Positions 1 to 9,433 of a DNA stretch of 24,267 nucleotides are shown in pieces. Below the pieces are notes generated by a model, which was not told the DNA's origin, searched no databases, and saw nothing but the letters and a program-made list of their open reading frames with translations. Numbering within the stretch: the stretch's first letter is position 1; every line of letters starts with the position of its first letter. Source of the stretch: Brevundimonas sp. UBA2388 (GTDB lineage: Bacteria > Pseudomonadota > Alphaproteobacteria > Caulobacterales > Caulobacteraceae). Where the stretch lies: positions 47,072-71,338 of the forward strand of contig DDSO01000128.1 in assembly GCA_002343425.1 (NCBI GenBank), read 5' to 3'. The position numbers and the translations under genes were made by a program.

Positions 1-206
1 CGATAGCCCATGGCGATCTTGGCCACGAGGCGCAGGTGCGAGGTGACAAGGCGGTGGGCGCTCTCGGCGTCCTGGTGCTCGGTCCATCGTTTGGCGAGCA
101 TGAACTCTTCGTCTTTCGCAAGCATGGGAAACTTGCGGATCTCAGTCAGGTATCGCGACAGTCCCTGTTCAGGCGACATCACCGCGAGTGATCTGGTTAC
201 AGCCAT
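1..206 (-). CDS. rpoH: RNA polymerase sigma-32 factor RpoH (N-terminal part, runs off the left edge)
   Basis: Heat-shock sigma factor that directs RNA polymerase to chaperone and protease promoters. Only the first 68 codons lie in the window. The translation starts MAVTRSLAVMSPEQGLSRYL, then EIRKFPMLAKDEEFMLAKRW, and reaches the start of region 2 with TSHLRLVAKIAMGYR. This last stretch is the signature of alphaproteobacterial RpoH and separates it from RpoD, which has a long region 1. The ATG (206-204) is preceded by a strong GGAGGGA Shine-Dalgarno. The gene lies 217 bp downstream of an rluD-type gene on the same strand and has its own promoter. The rest of the gene is outside the window, so its integrity cannot be judged. 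Confidence 0.93.
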   Translation of the reverse strand, partial: MAVTRSLAVMSPEQGLSRYLTEIRKFPMLAKDEEFMLAKRWTEHQDAESAHRLVTSHLRLVAKIAMGY

Positions 207-379
207 TTGGTCCCTCCGACCGTGTAAACGAGCGGGTCCTTCGGAGGCGGCCACCCAATGTGCACCGTCGCCTCACCCCTCAACCGATGAAATAGGGTCG
301 GGTTTCCGCACTTGTCAGTGGCGGATGGTCACACGAAAGCGTGACCGTTGCCCCGGCGCCACGGCACCGAATGAGCGAG

Positions 380-408
380 TGTATAGCGTAGAGTCAGTCC
401 TTAATCAA
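380..408 (-). promoter_or_regulatory. Sigma-70-type promoter for rpoH
   Basis: On the minus strand there is TTGATT (408-403), a 17-bp spacer, and TATACA (385-380), a near-consensus housekeeping promoter. It lies about 175 bp upstream of the rpoH ATG and immediately after the rluD-type stop codon. It leaves a long leader that contains a GGTCAC/GTGACC inverted repeat (about 327-346). The spacer contains GAGTC (391-395), a GANTC site of the kind methylated by CcrM in Caulobacterales. The -35 element sits in the loop of a CAGTCC/GGACTG inverted repeat (395-417). Promoter activity is inferred from sequence only. Confidence 0.6.
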
Positions 409-423
409 GACGGACTGCGAGAT

Positions 424-1449
424 CTAGAGAGCGGCGAGGCTCTGTTCGAGCAGGCGCATGTCTTCCGGCGGGGCAGTCTCGAAGCGCAGCGCCTCGCCCG
501 TCACCGGATGTACGAAGCCCAAAATCGTCGCGTGAAGCGCCTGGCGGGTCAGGCCGGCGGCCTCGATAGCGGCGCGGACCGGATTGGCGGGGCTGCCTGT
601 GCCGTAGACCGGGTCGCCCAGCAGCGGCGAGCCCTTCGAGGCCATGTGCACCCGGATCTGGTGGGTCCGGCCGGTATGCAGGGTGCAGGCGACGCGGGCG
701 GCGAGTGGCGGGGCGGCCGGTCGGCTGCCCTTTCTCGGCGCCGCGCCGAACAGGGCCTCGACCTCATAGTCAGTGATGGCTTCGCGCCCGCCGACCCGGA
801 GCACCGCCATCTTCTTTCGATCGCCGGTGGAGCGGCCGATGTTCGAGACGATGCGGCCCTTTTCGGGTTGGGGCGCGCCGCGGACAAGGGCGATGTAGGT
901 CCGCTCGATGTCGTGGGCGGCGAACAGGGCCGAGAGTCCGGCGTGGGCGGCGTCGGACTTGGCCGCGACCATGACGCCGGATGTGTGTTTGTCGAGCCGG
1001 TGGACGATGCCGGGACGGGCGACGCCGCCGATGCCGGACAGGGATGCGGCGCAGTGGTGCAGCAGGGCGTTGACGAGGGTGCCGGTCTCGCTGCCGGGGG
1101 CCGGATGCACCGCCATGCCGGCGGGCTTGTCGATCACGATGAGGTCCGCGTCCTCGAACAGGACGGTCAACGGGATGTTTTCGGGCTGGGGGATGGCGGA
1201 GATGACGGCCGGCATGGCGACGGCATAGAGGCCGGGCAGGGCCTTGGACGAGGCGCTGGACACGGGCTGGCCGTCACGGGTCACGACACCCTCCGCCAGC
1301 AGGGCCTGGACGCGGGCGCGGGACAAGGTGGGGAAGAGGTCCGACAAGGCCTTGTCCAGACGGGCGCCGCCGACCTTGACGGTGGCCTCCAGAACCGGTG
1401 GGAGGTCTTCCTCGGTAGCGAAATCTTCGATCAGGGGGTCGTCGGACAC
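424..1449 (-). CDS. rluD: RluA/RluD-family 23S rRNA pseudouridine synthase
   Basis: Converts uridines to pseudouridine in structured RNA, most likely in 23S rRNA helix 69 if it is RluD. An S4-like RNA-binding segment comes first (GGARLDKALSDLFPTLSRARV...LLAEGVVTRDGQPV). The catalytic domain follows, with the family motif HRLDKHTSG carrying the catalytic Asp, then RTYIALVRG, and the C-terminal TGRTHQIRVHMAS and GDPVYG motifs. I prefer the GTG at 1449 (VSDDPLIEDF, 341 aa) because it has GGAG at a suitable distance. An in-frame TTG at 1515 would add 22 Arg-rich residues and lacks a good ribosome site. rpoH follows on the same strand. RluC or another RluA-family member cannot be excluded from sequence alone. 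Confidence 0.85.
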   Translation of the reverse strand: MSDDPLIEDFATEEDLPPVLEATVKVGGARLDKALSDLFPTLSRARVQALLAEGVVTRDGQPVSSASSKALPGLYAVAMPAVISAIPQPENIPLTVLFEDADLIVIDKPAGMAVHPAPGSETGTLVNALLHHCAASLSGIGGVARPGIVHRLDKHTSGVMVAAKSDAAHAGLSALFAAHDIERTYIALVRGAPQPEKGRIVSNIGRSTGDRKKMAVLRVGGREAITDYEVEALFGAAPRKGSRPAAPPLAARVACTLHTGRTHQIRVHMASKGSPLLGDPVYGTGSPANPVRAAIEAAGLTRQALHATILGFVHPVTGEALRFETAPPEDMRLLEQSLAAL

Positions 1450-1585
1450 GGGGGCGCTCCGCCGCTCGGGCCGGGCGGCAGGGCGGTCTAGCACGTCGCG
1501 GGCGCGTACGGGCAAGGCGCGATCTTGGCGGAACAGTCAAGCTGGGTCATCTTCAGGTGACGCTGCGGGGATACGGAGCCAGACC

Positions 1586-2221
1586 ATGAGATTTTTGCTT
1601 CTTGCGGCCGCTGCGGGTGCGGCTCTCGCGGTCGCCAGCTGCGCCACCATGTCCAAGGACCAATGCCTGGCAGGGGCCTGGGGCGAGGTCGGCTATCGGG
1701 ATGGGTCGGAGGGTCAGCCGATGAGCCTGCTGGCGGACCATGAGAAGGCCTGCGCGGAGTATGGAGTAGCGCCCGACGTGGCCGCATACAGCTCGGCTCG
1801 CGCGGACGGGTTGAACGGCTACTGCCGATGGGAAAGAGGGTTCCAGGAAGGCCGTGAGGGCGATACCTACCACGGCGTCTGCACGCGAGCGCAGGAGGAG
1901 GAATTCCTGCCGGCCTATCGCGACGGCCAGATGGTTTATGCGGCGGAACAGGCGCTGACCAATGCGCGCAGCAGCGTGGAGAGCCTGGGCGCCCGGCTGG
2001 AGGAACTGGACGACAAGATCACGGCCAAACAGGCTGAAGCGCGCGCCGAAGGTCTGACCGACGAGCAGCGCGACGCGATCCGCAACCGCATTCAGGAAAT
2101 CCGCCGCGAGCGGGCCGATACCGAACGGGATTGGCGACGGGCCCAGAATGCGGTCGACGACGCCGAACGCGACATGAGGGACGTGCGCCGCCGGTTCCGG
2201 GGCCAGTACGGCGGCTGGTGA
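1586..2221 (+). CDS. DUF2799 family lipoprotein
   Basis: Predicted envelope lipoprotein of 211 aa with no known function. It starts MRFLLLAAAAGAALAVASC, a short signal peptide ending in the lipobox VASC, so the mature protein should begin with lipidated Cys19. The DUF2799 pattern is clear: W-x3-GYRDG-x2-G, H-x3-C, YRDG-like repeats, a YC pair, G-x-YHGVC, then LPAYRDGQMVY. The C-terminal third (from about residue 130) is a long charged coiled coil rich in Glu, Arg and Gln. The ATG is preceded by GGAG. It is transcribed away from the rluD-type gene and towards fba. Its last codons form the left arm of a strong hairpin that probably ends both transcripts. Confidence 0.82.
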   Translation: MRFLLLAAAAGAALAVASCATMSKDQCLAGAWGEVGYRDGSEGQPMSLLADHEKACAEYGVAPDVAAYSSARADGLNGYCRWERGFQEGREGDTYHGVCTRAQEEEFLPAYRDGQMVYAAEQALTNARSSVESLGARLEELDDKITAKQAEARAEGLTDEQRDAIRNRIQEIRRERADTERDWRRAQNAVDDAERDMRDVRRRFRGQYGGW

Positions 2222-2234
2222 GGCCGCCGTACTG
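2204..2234. terminator. 12-bp-stem hairpin between convergent genes
   Basis: A perfect inverted repeat has arms CAGTACGGCGGC (2204-2215) and GCCGCCGTACTG (2223-2234) with a 7-base loop. It spans the stop codon of the DUF2799 gene and lies just beyond the fba stop codon on the other strand. There is no T-run on either side, so it is a hairpin-type, possibly bidirectional terminator or a 3'-end stabiliser rather than a textbook intrinsic terminator. Confidence 0.55.
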
Positions 2235-2239
2235 ACGGG

Positions 2240-3325
2240 TCAGGCGGCCTGTGAGGCCGAGGCGCCGAAATGCGGGTTCAGCTCGCCCTTGGCGTAGCGC
2301 TGGGCCATCTGAGCCGTCGACAGGGGCCGGATTTTCGAGGCTTGGCCTTCGCAACCGAACTCCTGGAAGCGTTGCTGGCAGACCTTGCGCATCGCCTCCT
2401 TGGCGGGCTTCAGATAGGCGCGCGGATCGAACTCGCCGGGCTTCTCGGCGAGGATTTTCCGGATCGCGCCGGTCATGGCCATGCGGTTGTCGGTGTCGAT
2501 GTTGATCTTGCGGACACCATGCTTGATGCCGCGCTGGATTTCCTCGACCGGCACGCCCCAGGTCTGGGGCATCTGGCCGCCGTACTGGTTGATGATGTCC
2601 TGCAGGTCCTGCGGCACCGAAGACGAGCCGTGCATGACCAGATGGGTGTCGGGCAGGCGGCGATGGATTTCCTCGATCACGTTCATCGCCAGCACGGCGC
2701 CGTCCGGCTTGCGGCTGAATTTGTAGGCGCCGTGGCTCGTGCCCATGGCGATGGCGAGGGCGTCGACCTGGGTTTCCCGCACGAAGTCCACGGCCTGATC
2801 CGGATCGGTCAGGAGGGCGGAGTGATCGAGCTTGCCCTCGAAGCCGTGGCCGTCCTCGGCCTCGCCCATGCCGGTTTCCAGCGAGCCGAGCACGCCCAGC
2901 TCCCCCTCGACCGAGACGCCGCAGGAGTGGGCCATCTGGACCACGCGGCGGGTGACGTCGACGTTGTATTCGTAGCTGGCGGGCGTCTTGGCGTCCTCTT
3001 CCAGCGAACCGTCCATCATGACGGAGGTGAAGCCGTACTGGATGGCGGTGGCGCAGGTCGCGGGGCCGTTCCCATGGTCCTGGTGCATGCAGACCGGGAT
3101 GTGCGGATAGAGCTCGGCCAGGGCGTCGATCAGCTTGGCCAGGACGATGTCATTGGCGTAGCTGCGCGCGCCGCGGCTGGCCTGGATGATGACCGGGGCG
3201 TTGACCGCCTCGGCGGCCTCCATGATGGCCAGGCCCTGTTCCATGTTGTTGATGTTGTAGGCGGGCAGGCCGTAGTCGTTTTCCGCCGCGTGATCGAGAA
3301 GCTGTCGCAGCGTGATGCGCGCCAT
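2240..3325 (-). CDS. fba: Class II fructose-1,6-bisphosphate aldolase
   Basis: Zinc-dependent aldolase that interconverts fructose-1,6-bisphosphate with glyceraldehyde-3-phosphate and dihydroxyacetone phosphate in the cytoplasm. The 361-aa sequence fits the longer Calvin-cycle-type class II group. Visible motifs are MHQDHG (residues 80-85, with the catalytic Asp and a zinc-ligand His), [17 protein letters not shown] (catalytic Glu region), [22 protein letters not shown] and KINIDTDNR (phosphate-binding loops). The ATG has a strong AGGAGA ribosome site. It lies 83 bp downstream of pgk on the same strand, so it is probably the last gene of the gap-pgk-fba operon. A small GCGTTG/CAATGC hairpin sits in the gap, and I see no convincing separate promoter. 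Confidence 0.97.
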   Translation of the reverse strand: MARITLRQLLDHAAENDYGLPAYNINNMEQGLAIMEAAEAVNAPVIIQASRGARSYANDIVLAKLIDALAELYPHIPVCMHQDHGNGPATCATAIQYGFTSVMMDGSLEEDAKTPASYEYNVDVTRRVVQMAHSCGVSVEGELGVLGSLETGMGEAEDGHGFEGKLDHSALLTDPDQAVDFVRETQVDALAIAMGTSHGAYKFSRKPDGAVLAMNVIEEIHRRLPDTHLVMHGSSSVPQDLQDIINQYGGQMPQTWGVPVEEIQRGIKHGVRKINIDTDNRMAMTGAIRKILAEKPGEFDPRAYLKPAKEAMRKVCQQRFQEFGCEGQASKIRPLSTAQMAQRYAKGELNPHFGASASQAA

Positions 3326-3408
3326 TGGGTGTCTCCTGAGCCCGTGAGTTTTGCCGGTGGTTTAGCCGCCCCGCGTCTCGAAGTCACGCATTGTAACAAC
3401 GCAATTCG

Positions 3409-4605
3409 TCAGGCTCGCAGCGCCTCGACGCCGGGCAGGGGCTTGCCCTCCATCCACTCAAGAAAGGCGCCGCCGGCGGTGGAGACGAAGGTCATGTCGT
3501 CGGCCACGCCCGCGTGATGCAGGGCCGCGACCGTGTCGCCGCCGCCGCCGACTGCCGTCAGGACGCCCGCCCTGGTCAGCGCGGCTGCATGGTGGGCGAC
3601 CGCGACGGTGGCCGTGTCGAAGGGCAGGACCTCGAATACCCCAAGCGGACCGTTCCAGATCAGCGTCTTCGAGGCGGTCAGTGCGTCGACGAGACGCGCG
3701 ACGGTGGCCGGGCCGGCGTCGAGGATCTTGTCGTCGGTCGACAGCGGCTGACCGGCGACGACCGGGCGAGAGGCCGCGCCGGGCTTGACCTCGGTCGCTA
3801 CGACGAAGTCGACGGGCAGCAGGATTTCGCAGCCGCGGGCCTTGGCTTCGGCGAGGATTTCGAGGGCCGTGTCGGCCATGTCGCGCTCGGCCAGGGAGCC
3901 GCCGATGTCGATCCCCTGCGCAAACAGGAAGGTGTTGGCCATGCCGCCGCCGATGGCCAGCCGGTCCAGCTTGCCGACGAGGTTCTTCAGCAGGTCCAGC
4001 TTGGTCGAGACCTTCGCTCCGCCGACGATGCCGATGACCGGCTTCTGCGGCTTACCCAGCGCGGCGTCGAGGGCGTCGAGCTCGCGCCGCATTGACTCGC
4101 CGGCGTAGGCAGGCAGCAGCCGGGCCAGGCCTTCAGTCGAGGCGTGGGCGCGGTGGGCGGCGGAGAAGGCGTCATTGACGTAGACGTCGCCCAGTTCGGC
4201 CAGCTGGGCGGCGAAAGCGGGGTCGTTGGCTTCCTCCCCCGCGTGGAACCGGACATTCTCGAGCAGGACCACGCCGCCGATGTCTATGTCGGCGATCATG
4301 GCCCTGGCCTCATCGCCGACGCAGTCGGTCGCGAACCGGACGGGGGCGCCCAGCAGGTGTTCGAGGTCGTCGACCACCGGCTGCAGGCTCATCGACGGCA
4401 CGACCTTGCCCTTGGGCCGGTCGAAATGGGCCAGCAGGACGACCCTGGCGCCGGCGTCGCGCAGCCGGTTGATGGTCGGCAGGGCAACGCGCAGGCGGGT
4501 GTCCTCAGTGACCTTGCCGGCCTCCATCGGGACGTTGAAATCCACGCGGACGAGGGCGGTCTTGCCCGCGAGGTCACGGGCGTCGTCGAGGGTGCGGAAG
4601 GTCAT
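3409..4605 (-). CDS. pgk: Phosphoglycerate kinase
   Basis: Catalyses reversible phosphate transfer between 1,3-bisphosphoglycerate and ADP in glycolysis and gluconeogenesis. The 398-aa length is normal. The N-terminal substrate-binding motif RVDFNVP is at residues 20-26, followed by [18 protein letters not shown] and [12 protein letters not shown]. The nucleotide-binding half shows [24 protein letters not shown] and the glycine-rich [11 protein letters not shown]. The ATG (4605) is only 4 bases after the gap stop codon, so the two genes are clearly co-transcribed and probably translationally coupled. fba follows after 83 bp. Confidence 0.97.
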   Translation of the reverse strand: MTFRTLDDARDLAGKTALVRVDFNVPMEAGKVTEDTRLRVALPTINRLRDAGARVVLLAHFDRPKGKVVPSMSLQPVVDDLEHLLGAPVRFATDCVGDEARAMIADIDIGGVVLLENVRFHAGEEANDPAFAAQLAELGDVYVNDAFSAAHRAHASTEGLARLLPAYAGESMRRELDALDAALGKPQKPVIGIVGGAKVSTKLDLLKNLVGKLDRLAIGGGMANTFLFAQGIDIGGSLAERDMADTALEILAEAKARGCEILLPVDFVVATEVKPGAASRPVVAGQPLSTDDKILDAGPATVARLVDALTASKTLIWNGPLGVFEVLPFDTATVAVAHHAAALTRAGVLTAVGGGGDTVAALHHAGVADDMTFVSTAGGAFLEWMEGKPLPGVEALRA

Positions 4606-4609
4606 GATC

Positions 4610-5623
<1,014 letters not shown>

Positions 5624-5733
5624 GGGGCGGTCTCCGAAGAAGCAGTGTGCGGGATTGGCGCTTCAATGAAGCCGACGAGCGCGGTGATCAACCCCGAGCC
5701 CGTAACAAGACGTGATCGACTGTAACGCTTCGG

Positions 5734-7077
5734 TCAGTCCGTGCGGCGTGCGCGGGGCCCTGGGCCGCCGATGCTGACCGAGTCCATGGTCGTGACCCGG
5801 CCGGAGCCGTCGCGCGTAAACTGCACCCGGCGGGCGGGATCGCCGACGACGGTGAACAGGTCCGGGCCGAGGGCGGCCAGCACGAGGGGCGGGCGGCGGC
5901 CGCGAACGACGTGGAGCTTGTCTCCGACCACCGACACCTGCTGCTCGCCATATGTGCCGGCGTAGACGGACAGGTCGCCGCCCTGCAGCGTCGCGTTCAT
6001 CGCCTCCAGAGCCCAGACGGCGTCGGTGCGACGGCTGTCGTCGGCGACGATGCCCTCCAGCGCCAGGGCGTGTGCCCGGGTCAGAGCCTGGTCCCACGGC
6101 ACGGCCACGTCGGGGATGACGCCCGTTCCCTCCCAGTTTCCACCCGTATTCGGATTCCTCGGCGAGCCCCGGGAGATGAAGACCGCGAACCCGCCGCCAA
6201 CCGGAACCATGCCGCCAGGGTTGGCGGCGCCGCCCGAGGCCTCGCCGATAATGGTCGCGCGGCGCGCGCCCTGCAGGGTGTAGGGGAAGGCCTCGCCAGC
6301 CGAGCCGGTGCGACCGCTGATCAGCACATAGACCGGAACCTCCAGCCGGGGCGCGGGATGGAACACGGCCGGAGCCTCGCTCTCCGTGCCTTCGCGGCTG
6401 TGGAAGACGTTGTAGATCGGCGCGTCCGCCGGGGTGAAGGCGCTGGTCAGGTAGCCGACCATAGAAGGCGCGCCGCCGCCGTTGTCGCGCAGGTCGAAGA
6501 TCACGGCGTCCGTATCAGCCACGAAGGCGAGGGCGGAGTCGGCGGCGCGGCGGGCCGGATCGGCGGGATTGTCGAAGTTGATATTCGAGAACTGGCGCAG
6601 GTCGATGTAGCCGACGTTGCCGGGCAGGATCTCGATCTTGCGGAAGCCGAAATTGCCACGCGTCTCGCCCGGATTGGCCGGTTGGGCCAGGCGACGGATG
6701 GGTTCGCCGCTCGCCGGAGCTCCGTCTGTCGGCGGAGGGCGCCGTATCGCCGGGGCCGGTCCGGTAGGTGCGTTGGGGTCCCAAGCGACATTAAAATGCG
6801 CGTCTAGCGGGCGCAGGCGACGGCTCAGCGCGGCGGCCATGTCACGCTGGTCCGTCAGGCTGTCGAAGGCCCCGGCGGCGGCTTCGGCCTCGAGGGCGTC
6901 GGCAATGCGGTCGGCGGCGGCGGGATCGAAATAGAGTTCGCGGATGCGAGCCGCAACAGCCGCGACCGTCTCGCGCGGCGCCGGCTGGGCGGCTGCGGTC
7001 GGCGCCGGCGCGGTCTGGGCCTGGACGAGGGCGGGTACCGCCGCGAGCAGGGCGGCGGCGAGGATCAGGGCGCGCAT
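5734..7077 (-). CDS. Secreted S41-family peptidase (IRBP/tricorn-like)
   Basis: Predicted periplasmic serine peptidase of 447 aa. A signal peptide (MRALILAAALLAAVPALVQA) is followed by an Ala/Pro linker. The N-terminal helical part contains LDAHFNV (92-97), fitting the D-x-H site that supplies the catalytic His in the IRBP/tricorn-like branch. The core shows GYIDLRQF, DLRDNGGG (196-202), the nucleophile context SGRTGSAGEAF (Ser259) and TIIGEASGGAANPGG. The C-terminal processing-peptidase Lys motif (TFGKG) is absent. The last ~80 residues (VYAGTYGEQQV...VTTMDSV) resemble the DUF3471-like tail seen in such proteins. Its ATG overlaps the kinase stop codon by one base (TGATG), placing it in the regulator-kinase operon. 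The substrate is unknown. Confidence 0.85.
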   Translation of the reverse strand: MRALILAAALLAAVPALVQAQTAPAPTAAAQPAPRETVAAVAARIRELYFDPAAADRIADALEAEAAAGAFDSLTDQRDMAAALSRRLRPLDAHFNVAWDPNAPTGPAPAIRRPPPTDGAPASGEPIRRLAQPANPGETRGNFGFRKIEILPGNVGYIDLRQFSNINFDNPADPARRAADSALAFVADTDAVIFDLRDNGGGAPSMVGYLTSAFTPADAPIYNVFHSREGTESEAPAVFHPAPRLEVPVYVLISGRTGSAGEAFPYTLQGARRATIIGEASGGAANPGGMVPVGGGFAVFISRGSPRNPNTGGNWEGTGVIPDVAVPWDQALTRAHALALEGIVADDSRRTDAVWALEAMNATLQGGDLSVYAGTYGEQQVSVVGDKLHVVRGRRPPLVLAALGPDLFTVVGDPARRVQFTRDGSGRVTTMDSVSIGGPGPRARRTD

Positions 7078-8672
7078 CAGTGCCTCTCCGTGAGCTGGAC
7101 AAGTGGCAGTTCGAGCCGGGCGACCAAGCCGCCGTCGCTCCGGTTTGAAAGGGTCACGTCGCCACCGTGAGCCCGCGCTGCCTGACGGGCGACCGTCAGA
7201 CCAAGACCCGCTCCGCCGGTCTCGCGGCTGCGCGAGCGTTCGGCGCGGTGGAAGGGTTCGAAGACGGCCTCGAGTTCGTCGTCGGGCAGGCCGGGGCCAT
7301 CGTCCTCGACCGTGACCACCGCGCGACCGTCCCGGGCAAAGGCCTTCACCCGCGCCGCGCCCCCGTATTTGACGGCGTTGGCGATGAGATTGCCCAGCGC
7401 CCGGCGCAGGCCGGCGGGGTCGGCCTCGACCGGCAGTTCGCCGCCGCCGTCGAAGGTCACGGGTCCGCCGGTCTCGGCGAACCCTCCCGCGCAATCGGCG
7501 GCAAGCGCGTCGAGATCGAAGGCCTCGCGCCGCTCGGGCGTCGCCTCGCCGCGGACATAGGCCATGGCCTGGGCGATGAGGGCGTCCATCTCCTCGATAT
7601 CGGCGGCCATCCGGTCGCGCACGGCCTCGGGCGCCTGTTCGGCCCGGAAACGCAGGCGGGTCAGGGGCGTGCGCAGGTCATGGGCGATGGCGGCCACCGT
7701 CTGGGTTCGCTTGCGCATGTGGTCGCGCAGGGACGCCTGCATGTCATTGAAGGCGTGGATGGCGGTGCGCACCTCGCTGGGACCGGAGGCCGTCAGCGGC
7801 TCGGCCTCGGGGTCGGCGCCCAAGCGCTCGGCGGCGTCTGCGAAGACGCTGATCGGTCGGGTCAGCCTGCGCGCCATCCACCACACCAGCGGCGCCAGCA
7901 ACAACATGGAAATGCCCAGCGCCAGCAGAATGCGCTGCTGCCAGGGCGACAGCAGGCCGCGCGGCGGTTCGACCGTGGCCCAGCGCCCGTCCGGCTGGCG
8001 CACCGAGGCGGAGAAGGGCGCGAAGGTCAGGCGGTCGGCCCGCACGGTGAACTGATGGGTCTCCCGATCAATGACGAAGGCCCCGTTCTCCGGGCCGCCC
8101 GGGGCCAGGTGGCGCATGCGCAACTGGGCCTCGACGTCGGCTCCGCGACGCACGACCACGGTTTCGTCGGATCCGGCGGGCGGCACGGCGATGACGACGG
8201 GCGGCGGCGAAGGGGCCGCGCCGCGCACGCCATCCCGCTCACCCGCCGGCGGGCCGCCTTCGGGACGCACGAGGATGAAATCCATCTGCCGTTCGGAAGT
8301 CTCGCCCTCCTCCGGCCCCGGTGCGCGCCGGCGGGGCGGACCGTGATCGACCTTGACCCGGACAGCGTCCGGCTCCACCCGGAGCCGCTGGGCCAGACCG
8401 GCGCGGATGGCCATGGCCATGGGGTCGATCTGGATATCGACCTCCGGACCGGGCGGCCGATCGACGATGCGACGACGCAGGGCGCGGCCGTCAGCGGTCT
8501 CGGCCGGTTCGCCCTTCAGGGCATCTGCCGCCGCGCCGATGCTGAAGCCTGCAGGGCGCGGCTCGGGGGCGAGCACGACCACGCCAAAGGCGACGGCCTG
8601 GGACATGACCACCGCCAGCACCGCCAGCGCCGCCACCTGAACCAGCACGGGGAAGGATGTCGGCCGCCTCAT
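7077..8672 (-). CDS. Membrane sensor histidine kinase with HAMP domain
   Basis: Two-component sensor kinase of 531 aa. TM1 is at about residues 9-34 and TM2 at about 246-267, enclosing a roughly 210-residue periplasmic region unusually rich in Pro, Arg, Gly and Glu with no recognised domain. A HAMP segment (about 268-320) follows. The phosphorylation site is AIAHDLRTPLTRLR (His331), the N box NLIANAVKYG (Asn432), G1 EDDGPGLP and G2 TGGAGLGLTVARQAA. The enzymatic core is therefore intact. The layout is EnvZ/RstB-like. The gene overlaps the response regulator by 4 bases (ATGA) and the downstream peptidase by 1 base, indicating a tightly coupled operon. The signal is not evident from the sequence. 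The divergent EF-hand gene hints at divalent cations. Confidence 0.93.
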   Translation of the reverse strand: MRRPTSFPVLVQVAALAVLAVVMSQAVAFGVVVLAPEPRPAGFSIGAAADALKGEPAETADGRALRRRIVDRPPGPEVDIQIDPMAMAIRAGLAQRLRVEPDAVRVKVDHGPPRRRAPGPEEGETSERQMDFILVRPEGGPPAGERDGVRGAAPSPPPVVIAVPPAGSDETVVVRRGADVEAQLRMRHLAPGGPENGAFVIDRETHQFTVRADRLTFAPFSASVRQPDGRWATVEPPRGLLSPWQQRILLALGISMLLLAPLVWWMARRLTRPISVFADAAERLGADPEAEPLTASGPSEVRTAIHAFNDMQASLRDHMRKRTQTVAAIAHDLRTPLTRLRFRAEQAPEAVRDRMAADIEEMDALIAQAMAYVRGEATPERREAFDLDALAADCAGGFAETGGPVTFDGGGELPVEADPAGLRRALGNLIANAVKYGGAARVKAFARDGRAVVTVEDDGPGLPDDELEAVFEPFHRAERSRSRETGGAGLGLTVARQAARAHGGDVTLSNRSDGGLVARLELPLVQLTERH

Positions 8673-9409
8673 CCGACGCCCCGGATCGCGCCGTTGTGCC
8701 GCTCGACCCTGACGTCGAACATATAGCCCTCGCCCCGCAGGGTCTGGATCATCTCCAGGCCGGAGCCGTCGTCGAGCTTCTTGCGCAGGCGGCTGATCTG
8801 CACATCCATGGCGCGGTCGAAGACGTCGGCGTCGGCGCCCCGCGCCCGCTCCAGCAACTGGTCGCGGGTCAGCACCCGCCCGGGCCGTTCAGCAAAGGCG
8901 CGCAGCAGGGCGAACTCCCCCGCCGACAGCGAGACCGAGCGACCGTCCGGCCGGGTGAGCTCGCGCCGCAACAGGTCCAGCCGCCAGCCGGCGAAGGTCA
9001 GGGCCGGGCCTTCGGCTACCGCCTCATCTCGCGGGCGTCGCAGCACGGCGCGGACGCGGGCCAGCAGTTCACGTGGATTGCAGGGCTTGGCCAGATAGTC
9101 GTCGGCCCCCAGCTCCAGGCCGATGATCCGGTCGGTGTCCTCGCCCATGGCCGACAGCATGACGATCGGCGGCCCCTTGCCGGCCAGGCGGCGGCATACC
9201 GACAGTCCGTCCTCGCCCGGCATCATCAGATCCAGCACGATCAGGTCGGGCGTCTGTTGCGCCACGGCGCGATCCATCTCGGCGGCAGAGGCGGCACCGA
9301 CGGCGTCATAGCCGTGCAGGACCAGATAGTCGCACAGCACCTCGCGGATGCCGGGGTCGTCGTCGACGACGAGAATGCGGGGGGCGGCGTCGGCTTGCAT
9401 GGCGGCCAT
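8669..9409 (-). CDS. OmpR/PhoB-family response regulator
   Basis: DNA-binding response regulator of about 246 aa and partner of the overlapping kinase. The receiver domain has VVDDDPG (acidic pocket), phosphoacceptor Asp60 in LIVLDLMMPGEDG, Ser86 in VMLSAMGE and Lys108 in DDYLAKPC. The C-terminal winged helix shows LSAGEFALLRAFAERPGRVLTRDQLL and the recognition-helix and wing region DRAMDVQISRLRKKL and IQTLRGEGYMF. The start is uncertain: ATG at 9409 (MAAMQADAAP) or ATG at 9400 (MQADAAP), neither with a strong ribosome site. The operon's upstream region holds direct repeats of TGAAAC that may be its own binding sites, shared with the divergent EF-hand gene. Confidence 0.93.
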   Translation of the reverse strand: MAAMQADAAPRILVVDDDPGIREVLCDYLVLHGYDAVGAASAAEMDRAVAQQTPDLIVLDLMMPGEDGLSVCRRLAGKGPPIVMLSAMGEDTDRIIGLELGADDYLAKPCNPRELLARVRAVLRRPRDEAVAEGPALTFAGWRLDLLRRELTRPDGRSVSLSAGEFALLRAFAERPGRVLTRDQLLERARGADADVFDRAMDVQISRLRKKLDDGSGLEMIQTLRGEGYMFDVRVERHNGAIRGVG

Positions 9410-9433
9410 TGTGGCGAACCAGACGCTCGCCGT

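Noticed and set aside
290..297. CCCTATTT on the minus strand as a sigma-32 -10 element for rpoH autoregulation
   Set aside because: No CTTG-type -35 occurs at the right distance, so a heat-shock promoter is not supported by the sequence.
1516..1585. TTGGCG...TCATCT as a promoter for the DUF2799 lipoprotein gene
   Set aside because: The spacing is 16 bp and both elements match poorly, so no defined promoter is claimed.
2270..3517. Long open frames antisense to fba, pgk, gap, the kinase and the phoD-like gene
   Set aside because: They mirror genes with clear family motifs, have low-complexity Gly/Asp/Val/Arg-rich translations and lack ribosome sites. They are by-products of high GC content.
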